Source: Leptasterias polaris (taxonomy: Eukaryota; Echinodermata; Asteroidea; Forcipulatida; Asteriidae). From it: a stretch of DNA of 64,000 nucleotides. The notes under the pieces are model-generated. The model had not been told where the DNA came from. It made no database searches and saw only the letters and a list, made by a program, of their open reading frames with translations. This document shows positions 30,741 through 47,200 of the stretch, in pieces. The stretch is taken from NCBI GenBank assembly GCA_037783415.1, contig JAZGTN010000098.1:1116001-1180000 (forward strand), read 5' to 3'. The position numbers and the translations under genes were made by a program. The first letter of the stretch is position 1. The number at the start of each line of letters is the position of its first letter.

Positions 30741-33161
30741 AGCTCCCCCTTAAATGATAAACATGGTCAGTTGATTCATTGCCGACAACAAAAAGCACTA
30801 CTTACCATTCAGCGGCAAGTTCTTAACGGTAATTCTATTTTTACGAGATTTCTAGTGGTTAATTCTTGTGTAAAAAACATGAAAAGACATTTTAAAATAC
30901 CATTCATTATCTTCTAGCATAAACTGCTTGCGGTAACTTGCCCACTCACCTCTGTGTCTTTATAAGCATCCACAATGGGATTTTGTGATTTCTTTTGTTC
31001 AAAAACAAAGAAACAAACAAACAAAAATGTGTTGCTTTTAAAGTGTTGGCTACCTCATGACTGTGGTATCTTGATGTCCATTCAGAAGTCGCATCATGAG
31101 AACAACTCTTGTACATGTAAATTCATCCAAATGCTAAGATGGCTGATTGCTGTGTATTATTAATGTACATATAACTGTTTATCTTCTAATTAAAATATAC
31201 TGGAAACCCTACAAATGTCTCCTTGATGTAACAGAGAGGCTGTAATTACAACCACCTTTATTGTTTCCTTTGTCGAGTACTTGGGCAGGTATGTGTATGT
31301 GGGTACATGTACACAACCCAAATTATGCATAATAAAAGTGAGGCAAAGTGAGGGCAATCTGCCTACGTTGCATGATGTCAGTGTGAAGGCTTAGAGAGCC
31401 CGTGCTATGTTCAATCTTGGTCAGAGATGATGTTGCAATGCGAAAATGTACTCAAAGGTTGACCGTCTCTATTGTCTTAGACTATCTAAGACAATGGGCG
31501 TGAATTGCTCCCATACCATTATGTGCCAAGGCTCTTCTAAACAACTGATATTTTATAAGATGTATCTTTGCTGTTTCTCACCCTCTGGCATCAGTTAGCT
31601 TATTTCATTGGTATTGTGTGTATTTTCTTCATCTGATGTACAATTAACTAGTAAAGCACCAACGGTCGGTTGATTTTAAATCCGACCTTCCCATATCATC
31701 CAAAAGCCTACTCTATGTTAAAGTGACATAAACATTTTGAGACTTGGATGAGATTGGTATGCCTAATTCAATGATGAGCAATTGTTATTTGGGGCCAAAT
31801 TCTACAAAGTCAGACAGCTTACTAAATAGGATTTGGGAGGATTCGGAACTGTTGGGGATTTAAGAAAGATAAGTTGATTTTTCATCCAGCAAAACACTTG
31901 ATGGGTACTTGTTATGTCAAAATAAAACCAGGCAAAGTCTAAGTGAATGTTGGGCATGTTTTTGTGTGCGTTTTTTGTGTGTACATAACACTCTCCGTTT
32001 TGCCTTGGGTGTATAAAACAAAAACATGCCCCCCCATTTCACAACAGTAGTCGGTCGTTACCTATGCAATGATAGGTGAAAATGAAAAGAGTAAAATAGT
32101 CCATCATGGTGTTATTGCATTGAGGTCAGGACTGTGAACACAAATGCCAATTGCAGAGATACACTTCAGGTGTGAAAAAATGTATCATTACTCATTGATG
32201 ATAGTTGTAACATTGTATTTTTTGTTTTTGTTTTAAAGGATGGGCATAGTGTCTTGGATGAAGTATTTTTTTTAATAATGTGCTACAGAAGACTGACAAG
32301 AAGTAACTTATTAGTTATACTGTTTTATAAACCAATATTTGTTTATGTTTTCTCATCCTTGTAATGTATTAAATGTAATTAATTTTTAGGAATATTTGAA
32401 TCTTAAAAGAAAACTTGACATAAATTATTGAGTGTAAGAATAATTGAAGAATGACATTATGGGCTGGCACCCAACATATTATTGTACTGGTGTTGATAAA
32501 TCCAATAGAGCTAGCAACTGGAATTCAACATTGCTTTTTTGTCCATGAACTCAAATCGCATTTGCTAATTATTAAAAATGTAATGCATACTGCCGGCTCA
32601 GTATTTAGAATTATACATAAAATGTGCTACAACTAACCTGTGTATGCCTTTATTAACACAATTGTACAGTTTCAGAGATGGAAGATTTCATGAATTGGTA
32701 TTTATTTTAAGGGCTGGAGTACGCTATTGTTTTAAAGGAAAGTTTCAGGGTGTGACTAAAGTGTACCAGGAAAAGAAAATGAATGAAGACTGAAGGAACC
32801 TGGATTAAACATCCACACTAACTGTAGTTCACCATCAACATTAATACAGTTGTAAATATCAATGGTCAAATGCTAGATGTGGTTGTTTGGTTTTGTGCAG
32901 ACTTATTTCATCCAATAATCATGAGGCTTTGTTTAATTAAAACAAACAAACAAAAAAATGCTTAAACAGTGGGGAAGTTAGTGAATGGATAGTCAATTTT
33001 TAATTGATGTTGGTATACTGGGCCGACATATTGGGCTTTCTCTCTGTCTTATCTTGCTTATTTTAAAGTCCTTGTGTACATGTAAGTTGAATCATCATCA
33101 AAGACTACTGTTTGAGACATGGTTGACTTAAGAGGGCATCCTCCAGTTCTGTAATCTACCT

Positions 33162-33542
33162 GGGCCGAATTTCATTGAGCTGCTTTAGCATAAAATGTAG
33201 CTAAGCACAAGAACAATTATGCTTACCAGCCAAAATACCATGTCACACGTACCAACTGTAGCTGGTGTCCTACTTATTTTTTGCTTAGCAGACAATTGTT
33301 AAGCAATATTTTCTGCTTAAGCAGCTCTATGAAATTGGGCCCAGGGCCCAACTTCATAGAGCTGCTTAAGCAGAAAAAGTAGCTAAGCAAGCACAACAAA
33401 ATTATGCTTACCAGAATAAGGTTACCACAGCCAAACTACCATGTCACATGTAGAATTTGTGACTGGTATCCTGCTCATTTATGCTAAGCAGAAAATGGTT
33501 AAGCAACACTCTCTGCTTAAGCAGCCCAATGAAATTGGGCCC
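33162..33542. mobile_element. Two adjacent GGGCC...AATTTCAT inverted-repeat elements
   Basis: Element 1 spans 33162-33342 and element 2 spans 33344-33542. Each starts GGGCC(C/G)AA(T/C)TTCAT and ends ATGAAATTGGGCCC, with GCTTAAGCAG near both ends and shared inner sequence (ACCATGTCACA). They are about 180-200 bp and non-coding. Flanks show CTG on the outer right and CAG between them. Confidence 0.85.
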
Positions 33543-35084
33543 TGGTCAGTGTGTAAATGAAGCTGGTTACCATTTTCCAATATGTGAGTTCTCAAATATG
33601 AAGTGTCTCATCAAAGGAGTGGTTAGCGCAATGTAACAATCAAACAAGCTGGTTGTATTTTATTGATGGGGTTTGGGTTTTTAGGGATGGGTAGTCCAGC
33701 ATGCGATTGTGTGAACTAAAAATAAATTCATGGAAATGTCTGCCTTTTACTTCCTTTTTAACTCCTTTTTAAAAGCGATTATTGTAGAGGGGGGGGGGGT
33801 TAGGGTTGGGGATATACTCAAACTAAATTAGAAGCCAATATTAACAGGTTGTCTTGGTATCTGCAGAGTTTGCCCAGGATGGATGTGTATTTCATCTACG
33901 TTGTTTGACCACATACAGCATTCAGCAGCTAGAGCATGTATTGTCCCCTTGCACAATGCGTGTCTTCTATTTTCACTAGTTCGGAAGTCAATTCCTTTGT
34001 GAAAATGTTGACTCCCGAAATGGCAGACAGGAAAGTGCATGTAAGTGCGCTCGGCATTGTGCAAGGGGTCAGTCAGTACATCCAAATCATCTTGATAACT
34101 TGATTATTTAGGCCTGGACAAGCCCGACTGAATTTGTATCGATGTTGTAAGAATGTAGATGAAGTGCATTCCATCCTGGAAAGATGAATTAACAATAAAG
34201 AGCATATCTCTATAGACCTTGTGCGACGCTTGCTACAACATTATTTTGTAGATCCCCTCAATAGTAGAAAAAACATACATAGTTCATCATTACCCAGAAT
34301 GTGCCATCATATTCTTAAGTGCCATTGTAAGGATTAACTTTCAGCATTTGAGGTTTTTTGTATTATGTGTAAAACTAGTACATTTTATATTGTTTGTTTA
34401 AATGCACATACACTTTTTTAGCTTTGAGTCTACTAAACGGCAAATACACGCAAACATTGCCACGACACTATGAAGATTTTGGTTTTAAAAAATGGCATCC
34501 AGTGCTGGATAGTTGGTATACATTACAACTAATAATTATCCAGTTGATCTACAAGATGCTGTACATAGCCAGTGACATAACCTGCACAAGGCCTATAGTA
34601 GACATCTGTCTGAACAAGATTAACATGTGTTAGCAGTTGTACAAAGGTGTCATCTATCGTCATCGCAAAAAGTGATTATACTTTTATTTGATATCTTCCT
34701 CAGTGTACCTACGTATATAGTAGTCATATTTAATGAGTACCATAGCCAACCAAAAGTCAGTCATAAATAAATGTACAAGGTATCTTTGTAAATGAATGGA
34801 CTATTTATTTGTGGGGCACAGGATGAATGAGCTGAAGGTATTGACAGAGTTCATGGTACAGCATAAGGTAATGGGGCTCTTATGTTGTAGTAATAGTGTT
34901 GTATCCAAATAAGCTAGCATTCAACATGGACATTGATTTAGCATTACCAATTACCAAGATATGCCCAAAGAACCTACAAGAAGCATAACAAGGTAAAGTT
35001 ATGTAAAGAGCCTACATTCAGCATGTACCTTTATGTCTTACCAAAATACTGATGGTGTACAAAACAAAGCCGACATAAATGAAT

Positions 35085-35660
35085 GTCCGGCATCATCAAT
35101 GGGGTCAAAGTAAGGTAAAATTCTCATTGAACCCTCGGGTAGTATCCACCAATGGTACCAAAGTAAGACAAATACTTGAAGAACCCTTGAGAAGCACCAC
35201 CAATGGTACCAAGATCGGGCAATACAATCATAAAACCCTCATGAAATATTGCAAAAATACTTAGAGAACCCTCAAGTAGCATCACCAATGGTACCCGCCA
35301 AGTGAGGCAAAATACTAGGAGAACCATCAGGTAGCATAAATGGTACCAAAATAAGGTAATATACATGTACTTGGAGAACCCTCAAGTTGCATAAGAAATT
35401 GTACCCACAAAATAAGGCTGAATCCTTAAAGAACCCCTTGCGAAGCAGTTTAAACGGTACCAAAGTAAGCCCAAAATACTCTGCAAACTAATATGTAGCA
35501 ACATTTGCCGTACAAAAGCAAGACAAAATAAACAGAGGAACCTAAAATAAGGCAAAATACTCTAAGAACCCTGACGTAGCAGCATCAATGGTGTCCAAAT
35601 AAAGTAACATACTCGGAGAACCCACAAATAGTACCTCCATCTATTTCAAGTGGTGTCCTC
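35085..35660. repeat. Degenerate ~60-bp tandem array
   Basis: Repeats of GAACCCTCAAGTAGCATCAC / CAATGGTACCAAAGTAAG with many substitutions. The array resumes at 36470-36570, having been split by the element at 35711-36392. Confidence 0.8.
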
Positions 35661-35710
35661 GGTCAATGATGTTATGACAGAGTTGTCCCCAGATCTCCCT
35701 CACCCTCATG

Positions 35711-36392
35711 CAAGGGCGTCGATCGCTACTGAAAAGTAGGGGGGACGGTCGAGCAAGTCTTGAAAAAATACATCTTACATTATTTGCACCCCACATTTTT
35801 AATATGCTTCGGGAGTCCGGCGTTTATCGTGTGTCAGCTTGTAGTTCTTCGAAAAAACAAAATATTGCTTCTTCAACAAATCTTGTCATGGCCCAAACTG
35901 CTCCTATTTATTTGAATGGATTTTACTACATTTTGTGCGTTGTGCGATTGTAACAAAATGAAACACATTTGCACGTGTGCGCACACACATACTTCCTTTG
36001 TGGAGGGATCGTGTACCGTACATTATAGCATACACAAACGACGCATAACTTGAATGCTAACAAGGTATGTAAGCGGGATTTTGGCGTTCTTGTCTTGGAC
36101 GATACGTGTCATCTATTGTCTGTATTATATAAGCGGAAATGGGCCCAAAATACCATTCTGCGCGTGGTCCATCAGAAAAAAATATGAAAATGAAGAAAAC
36201 ATTTCATCGTTTGTTCGCTATTCTTTTACTTGAAAAAAAATTGTAATGAAATATTAAATCAAGAAAATGTTGTTGCATATTTCTAATGAACAGTCAATCA
36301 AAAAGTGGGGGGGACATCTGATATGCTGTCCCCCCCAGTCTAAAAAGTGGGGGGGACATGTCCCCCCCGTCCCCCACCCATCGACGCCCTTG
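35711..36392. mobile_element. hAT-like non-autonomous transposon (682 bp)
   Basis: Terminal inverted repeats CAAGGGCGTCGAT / ATCGACGCCCTTG are flanked by a perfect 8-bp duplication CCCTCATG (35703-35710, 36393-36400). The inside has poly-G/poly-C tracts near both ends and no transposase. It is inserted in a tandem-repeat region. Confidence 0.9.
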
Positions 36393-36570
36393 CCCTCATG
36401 CATGTAGATAATTCATCTGCTGTCACAAACCTAGTGTCTCTTCTTAGTATGTCTACTGGTACCACCACTGTTGGAACTATCAAAACCCTCAAGTAGCATC
36501 ACCAATCCTACCAATGTATGCCAAATACTTGGAGAACCCTTAAGTAGCATCACCAATGGTACCAAAGTAG

Positions 36571-37409
36571 AACTATTATAACGCAAACATGTAACTTAAA
36601 ACTGCCTAGCATACTAAATTTTTTGCATCTTTTATTTTTTGTATATAGAATAAAAAATTTAACCACTTCAAGTCATTTTTGCACACACAAAAATCGGACA
36701 GACTTCTGGTGGACGGTTTTTAACGCCCGGAACAACTTTGGATTTTCCTCAATATTTTGATGACAGCCGGACAGCTGACATTTATATCTTCCAGGATTTT
36801 TCAGTGTGCAGCATGCACAGGCAGGTACCTACAGTGATATACTTCATTTCACCCATACAAAGAGGGACAAAGGTTCTGGAAAACATGCCTTGTAAAAATC
36901 CCTTTTTGGGAGTTATTGTGTAACCCTGGATTCCAGACCTTTGTCCCAATGTTAAACAAATGTGGGAAACAAGAATGGAAAGTATTTTTTGGTCATAATA
37001 TTTGGTTCCATGGGAGGCAAGTTCTTTTGGCTGTGGCTCATGGCCGAGGCCGTTAAGTGCCTAATGGCCGAGGCCGTTAAGTGCCTACTCAATTTTCTCA
37101 CATGAAAACATCAAATCCTGGAACTAATAATGGGAACCTTTGTTGTCTTTCCTTGGTCAAGTCAAGGTTTTATTATGGCAATAACCTTTTCAAAGGAAAA
37201 CGATTACTCAAGTAAATCGAAAAAGTTCTGGATTTTTTTTTCTCAGAAAACCAACGATAAGTGGGTAAGAAATTGAGGAGTTGGCTAAGGAGTTGCATGC
37301 TTGATTACAGTTGATAAAATGATAGTTTACGAGCAGCATACAATCCCACCACAGCTAAGCATTCATTACATTACTTTGAAAGTCTTAATTCTAAATTCCA
37401 CCTGGTATT
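36571..37409. other. SUMF1 3' flank
   Basis: Holds a 25-bp direct duplication (GGCCGAGGCCGTTAAGTGCC twice, about 37036-37085). A possible SUMF1 polyadenylation signal (minus AATAAA) is at 37169-37174. Confidence 0.35.
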
Positions 37410-42161
<4,752 letters not shown>

Positions 42162-43018
42162 TTTAATAACGGTCCTTATTTAGTCCATGGAAATGAAGTC
42201 TGATTGTCTGGTGGGGGCTGAATAGTGCGTGTGTCGTCTGCTATATTGATAGTAGTCTGAATACCTAGAAAAAAGTAATATTTACTTCATACTTCAAATG
42301 ATTCAAAAAGGGTACCAGACATAGTTAATTGATGGGTTGTTTATTTACAATTTTGGGGAAATAGAGGGCGCTAACTAAAAAGATGTAGTTCCTCGAGTCT
42401 TGAGGAAGAGTCGCCACACGACTTCAAAGAGAAGAGGATATTTTGGGTCGTTAATTATTTTGTACATTTTCATAAACTCTTGGAGGAAATAAACATATTT
42501 CTTAATCAACTTGCTGTTTTTGTGTCTTTATTTAACAATTTTAATTTCATTTGCCAATCATCATTCCTATTAATTATCACGTACACAATCGACCAAATCA
42601 TCTCTGGAGGCACTGGACTGGATCCACTTTGGTTGGACCCTGGATCGGCGGCTAGGTAGAAATTAAATTATATCTCCATGGTTGGACCATGGGTCTTTTC
42701 CTTCCTCCATGGTTGGACCATGGAGGTAGAACCTCCATGGTTCCTCCATGGTTGGACCATGGAGTAGGACTTTGGATTGGTTGCAGCATGGAGGAAGGAA
42801 TCCCCATGGTAAAGATGGTTGCAGTTTCAATTTCATGATTATTTATTTATTTTGAATGAGAGACCATTATTGTGTATCATTAACCAAAATGCGCTATTAT
42901 TAACAGAACAAAAGTATAATCTTTGGCTAAGGAATTTGACTGTTTATTTGGCAACACAACAACTAAGATGACCTGTTGATTTTTAATATATCATTCCGCA
43001 AGCGCCGCCAGCGGATGT
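42162..43018. promoter_or_regulatory. SUMF1-ITPR divergent intergenic region
   Basis: This DNA lies between the SUMF1 start codon (minus) and the candidate ITPR promoter (plus). The two start codons are only 1966 bp apart, so shared regulatory sequence is likely. It holds a cluster of palindromes around CCATGG at 42675-42763. No obvious CpG-island density was noticed. Confidence 0.4.
42675..42763. repeat. Triple CCATGG hairpin cluster
   Basis: Three copies of TCCATGGTTGGACCATGG occur at 42675, 42706 and 42745. Each can fold into a stem of up to 8 bp with a 3-base TGG loop; the middle copy extends to an 11-bp match (42704-42726). GGAGGT-AGA-ACCTCC forms a further hairpin between them. The origin is unknown. 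Confidence 0.75.
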
Positions 43019-43402
43019 GTATAAATATTCGTGGGTGTTGCAGGGCACTTCCGCTCCATCATCATCCTACACACTGCTCACATGACATACAGCGTTAGTT
43101 TGTCATGGTTGTTGTACTTGTTGTAGCACGACATATGTACATTTTTGTTCCAGGGAACAGTGTTCTGCTGGATTAGTTACGAATGTGTGCCTTACCGTCA
43201 TTTTTGTTTATGATTTTCATGTTTGTCTTCTGAAGCTGAAAAACATTTATTCATCAGGCTGATGCCGTCCTGGTTCGAACTCTTCGAACACTTCGGATTG
43301 AATCTATTCCATCATTCAATCAGACAGGCACACTGGGCAGCTACACAATTCGGAAATATTGCATTGCAAAGTGGTGGATGTCTGTGTCGTGTTGCATGTA
43401 AG
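43019..43402 (+). promoter_or_regulatory. Candidate ITPR core promoter and non-coding first exon
   Basis: A TATA-like GTATAAATA lies at about 43019-43027. It is followed about 30 bp later by a C/T-rich stretch and about 350 bp without a convincing coding frame, ending at a GTAAGG donor near 43403. The place fits a 5' UTR exon for ITPR. No transcript evidence is available from the sequence alone. Confidence 0.3.
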
Positions 43403-44065
43403 GTAAGGTCTTAAAAAAACTGAAAAAACAAAAACAATAACAAATGCACTTTTCATTCATTCTTAAATAATCAGTATTATTGTTAACTCACTGTGCGTGA
43501 GTGGTATTACGTACGACCAAACGTTCTGTTATAGTTACTGTTGTTGTGAAGGAATTGCAACTAAGACGGAATTTGTGACCCCGGGAATGGTGCATCATGA
43601 TTGGGTCATGGCTAAACAAATTCTGACGTAGGGGTCAGTCAAAATCCAACTTTGGTCAGTATAAAAAAGTCATGGTCCGTCAATGTCCCTATCAATTTGT
43701 CAAATGTTTTGCTACCCTCACGCATGAGTCGTCATGGAGGCAGAAGATTAATAATTCCAAAGACCATAAAACATTCAAAGGTTGGTTTGTGGATCCGTCC
43801 AGTGTGTTAATGCATGCATGGCATCCTGCGCGGTCATCTTCGTCCCTGTGCCCTGTGTTGCGCAGGACCCAATGTGGGCCATTTCTGAATTTGTGACTGG
43901 TGGTGTTGCGATATACGTAGTGGATTGGCCCTATTCACCATGGGGCTAGACTGCCACGTATTTTGTGCGTGTTTTAATGCGATGTACAAATGAACGCTTC
44001 ATTAAACTTGATTAAATCCAACTGAACCTCTAAAAAGTAACAGTGTTTCTTGTTTATTTTTTCAG
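43403..44065 (+). other. Probable ITPR 5' UTR intron
   Basis: Bounded by candidate donor GTAAGG and acceptor TTTTTTCAG. Nothing else recognised inside. Confidence 0.35.
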
Positions 44066-44127
44066 TGAGTTTGCAATGTTACCATTGAGGTTGCATTGAA
44101 TGTTAAGGTTGAAGTGCACCACCAGCC
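44066..44127 (+). other. ITPR1: ITPR 5' untranslated part of first coding exon
   Basis: A pyrimidine-rich acceptor (TTTATTTTTTCAG) ends at 44065, 62 bp before the ATG. This suggests that an upstream non-coding exon is spliced here. A possible partner donor is the GTAAGG at about 43403. It is inferred from splice signals only. Confidence 0.5.
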
Positions 44128-44219
44128 ATGAGTGAGATGTCAGCAAGTTTTCTACATTTCGGAGACATAGTGTCTCTGTACGCTGAGGGGAGCGTCAATG
44201 GATTCATCAGTACTTTGGG
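44128..44219 (+). CDS. ITPR1: ITPR exon 1 (coding): start codon
   Basis: The ATG gives [20 protein letters not shown], then [11 protein letters not shown] with a split Gly codon; donor GTAAGA. It matches the human start [20 protein letters not shown]. A second in-frame ATG is three codons downstream, also as in human. Confidence 0.95.
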
Positions 44220-47200
44220 GTAAGATACTATGTACATCTTGACTTAATCCGGGCAAATCTCCCACAAGACCACAGGAATTGTAGCTTTCTGCAGTGGAAA
44301 ACAAACGAATAATTTCGTAATTTCTCTTTATATTTTGTCACTTGCCAGTATGTATGTTGCAATCTAGATGACTGAAAAAGTGAAATCAAGTTTCTGAAGG
44401 TCCACTTTAAGAAAGTAATTAAATCGCTTAACTTGTTGGGTTATATGCGGTTATTGGCCCAATGCTGGATTGGACTGGGTCCAGTGGTCCAGTGAGTACA
44501 CAGGGCTTGGATTTTACACTGGACTGTATTTAAAGTTCTGCATATATTTTGTTTTAGATCTGTCGTACTCCAATTACTCATATACCACACAGTTGTGTAA
44601 CCTGACTGATATCCTTTTTTAACCTCTTATGTTCATTGTACACCTCGGTCTTGTATCGCTCAGCCACGACCCTGCCGGTTTTAAACAGCCCTTTTTAAAG
44701 GCAGAGTAAACTGTACACATCGCAAGAAAAAGGGTGCCAAAACAACGCATCCTGCACCTGGATAGTCTTGTCTTGATACAATTTGTCATACATATACTTT
44801 GTTATACAAACAGCCAGTGCGCGCAGTAATTTGTCCAATCACTGTACTGTACAGTTCACACAAAGTTCAGGCCAGCTGCAGTGGGAGCGTTGTCCTTCCA
44901 TGTTCCAACGGGGCCACTCCAGCGCACCCGGCAGGGCTTTCCTCTATGTACAGAGCATACAGTTTGTGTTCAATACAATATATATAGCTCTCTAGTCTCT
45001 GGTCTTTACCAAATAAGTTTTTATGATCACTCATTAGATTTTTTAGTAATTACCAAAGTATTAGCATACCCTCCCTTTACGACCTTAGTGCCACTCTTTT
45101 ATTCCTGTATTAAACACCCAACACTGTCCAATTGTTTTTACAATTAAATTTTGATTTGAAAAGTAGGATATTTGATTAAGTTGCCCATTTTCTTTCAGTT
45201 TGGTTGATGACAGATGTGTGGTCCAACCTGATGTGGGTGACCTTAACAACCCACCAAAGAAGTTCAGAGGTCAGTGAACCATGTTATATTTGTACACACA
45301 TCATAGGATTAACTAACACAGGTTTTGTCTGTACTTACCCCCACACTAATCTTCATGGACTGTTTCATAAACACTAATCATTCACACACAATACAATTTT
45401 TGATGGCTTTGCTAGATACCATAATTTGTGTAATATCAGTAGCCAGGAATTTTAACACAGCAACAGAAAATCTGAGATAAGAAATTAAGACGTTGGCGTA
45501 TAAGCTGCACCGTTATAAGACGCACCAAGAAAGTGCCCGGTTTTCATATCACATGCACAGAAGACGTTCATATTTTTCTGACATTTGTGACCTCCCTTTG
45601 CATTTTTTATGAGGTGGGAGACCATTCAGGGAGTTCTGGTTATTTTCCCATTTTCTGGATTTTGATACAAAAAATGATAATAAAACACATTTTGCAAGAT
45701 TTGGGTTTGATTGCTTTGAAAACAAATGACTTTCTGACATTGAATTGGGTGTATAACTGCTATTACAGCTAATTTTATTGCTTTCAAAAATGATAATTTT
45801 TTGTTAACACCATGATGATTGCTGTATTATAAAGCTATTTTTTGTGCTTTAAGCAGCTCTATGAAATTGGTCTCTGGGTTTGGTGCCCCCTGACTCTGTC
45901 ATTTGTCACATGGTAGTTTGTGAGTCCTGTAGGCCATGTTGTAAGTGTGAGGCTACAATAGTACAAGTTCCTTGAAACATGTTTGGCACAAATCTATTTG
46001 TATTATAATCTTAGCGTGGTGCATGTATATAATAGTAGTTTACATTTTACAGATGTTCATGGGGGTGTATCTCCAAATGTAGGTTGTACAAAATAGCTGA
46101 ATGCTGAACCTGGTGAAGCAATGAAGTGGTTGCGTTTCCACTGGTGTTAAATGGGGTAGCATGGGTGGCTAGTGTGCTAAGCACTCGCTTCTTACCAATG
46201 TGGCCCTGGCTCAATTCTCGGTTAAGGCCATCCAAGTAGAAATGTGCATTGGTTCTCTTGTATGCCTTGAGGGTTTTTCTCCAGGCCCTTCAGTTTTACC
46301 TCCCTCCGGAAACCCCCCCCCCCCACTTTCAATCTTTGGCTGCGTCAGTGGTCCTGTTATGTAGGCTATGGGTTGATGTGGCTGGCTGCCTAAGGCGCCT
46401 TTGCATACCTGCTGCTCGAACTGGTTGCAGCCGCATCCTTCCCAATTCAGCTTCTCAGCTGCAAGTAAGGATGATTAGCCTCCCAAATATTATTTTTATT
46501 ACAATAAATGTATCTAGGCCTACTAGGTTTTATGCCAGATGTGCAAACTATTTGTATTTTGTGTACAAATGTTTTATTGTTTCATTTATAAATTACCTGG
46601 TCTACCCCCGCAAAGTGCATGTGACTGTATTATATGTGTTACATGTAGTTGGTCATAGACAAGTATTAATGCACTATGCAAAGACTCTTTTTCTTCATTT
46701 TCAAGTTGATTACTTATTTCATCCAACCGTGTCTAATGACTGGGGGAATTAGAAGTAGGCCTAAGGTTTTAACATTTAGAGCAAGGAACTGTTTTAATGT
46801 ACACCTGTACATCAGTATAACTGTACTTTAGTTCTGTTTAGATTGCCATACAATGCTACACCAAAGCACCTGCCACACAGAACTAAATAAACCACTATTA
46901 CAAGAAGAATTTAAAAACTAAAAAGGGGATTTGAAAAAAGGTAGTTTTTCATAAGGTACATACAGCAATTAAGGTGTTTATTTCCTGAAGGTTATGCATG
47001 TCAATTGCCATGTGAGTGTTTCCACTATCTGTTACTTATAGGGTTAGTGCCTATCCTGATAAGTTCTGTATGGATCTGTTCATCTGTTCACATGGTTCAA
47101 GTCAAGGTTTTAGCCAGGATTTGGTAAAAGGGTGTCCAAATCTGCTGGAAATTTAAAAACTGGGTGTCCAAATTGTTCACTTACAATACATTTACATGTA

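Larger units (their letters stand above)
30412..35084. other. Raf-SUMF1 spacer, no gene seen
   Basis: AT-rich DNA with a family B repeat (30545-30740) and a pair of inverted-repeat elements (33162-33542). CCCCTTGCACAATGC (about 33947) and its reverse complement (about 34052) form a 15-bp inverted repeat. No protein was recognised on either strand. Confidence 0.5.

Noticed and set aside
46249..46752. 167-residue plus-strand frame
   Set aside because: It starts in a SINE body and continues in AT-rich intron; no recognised domain and no matching splice phase with ITPR.
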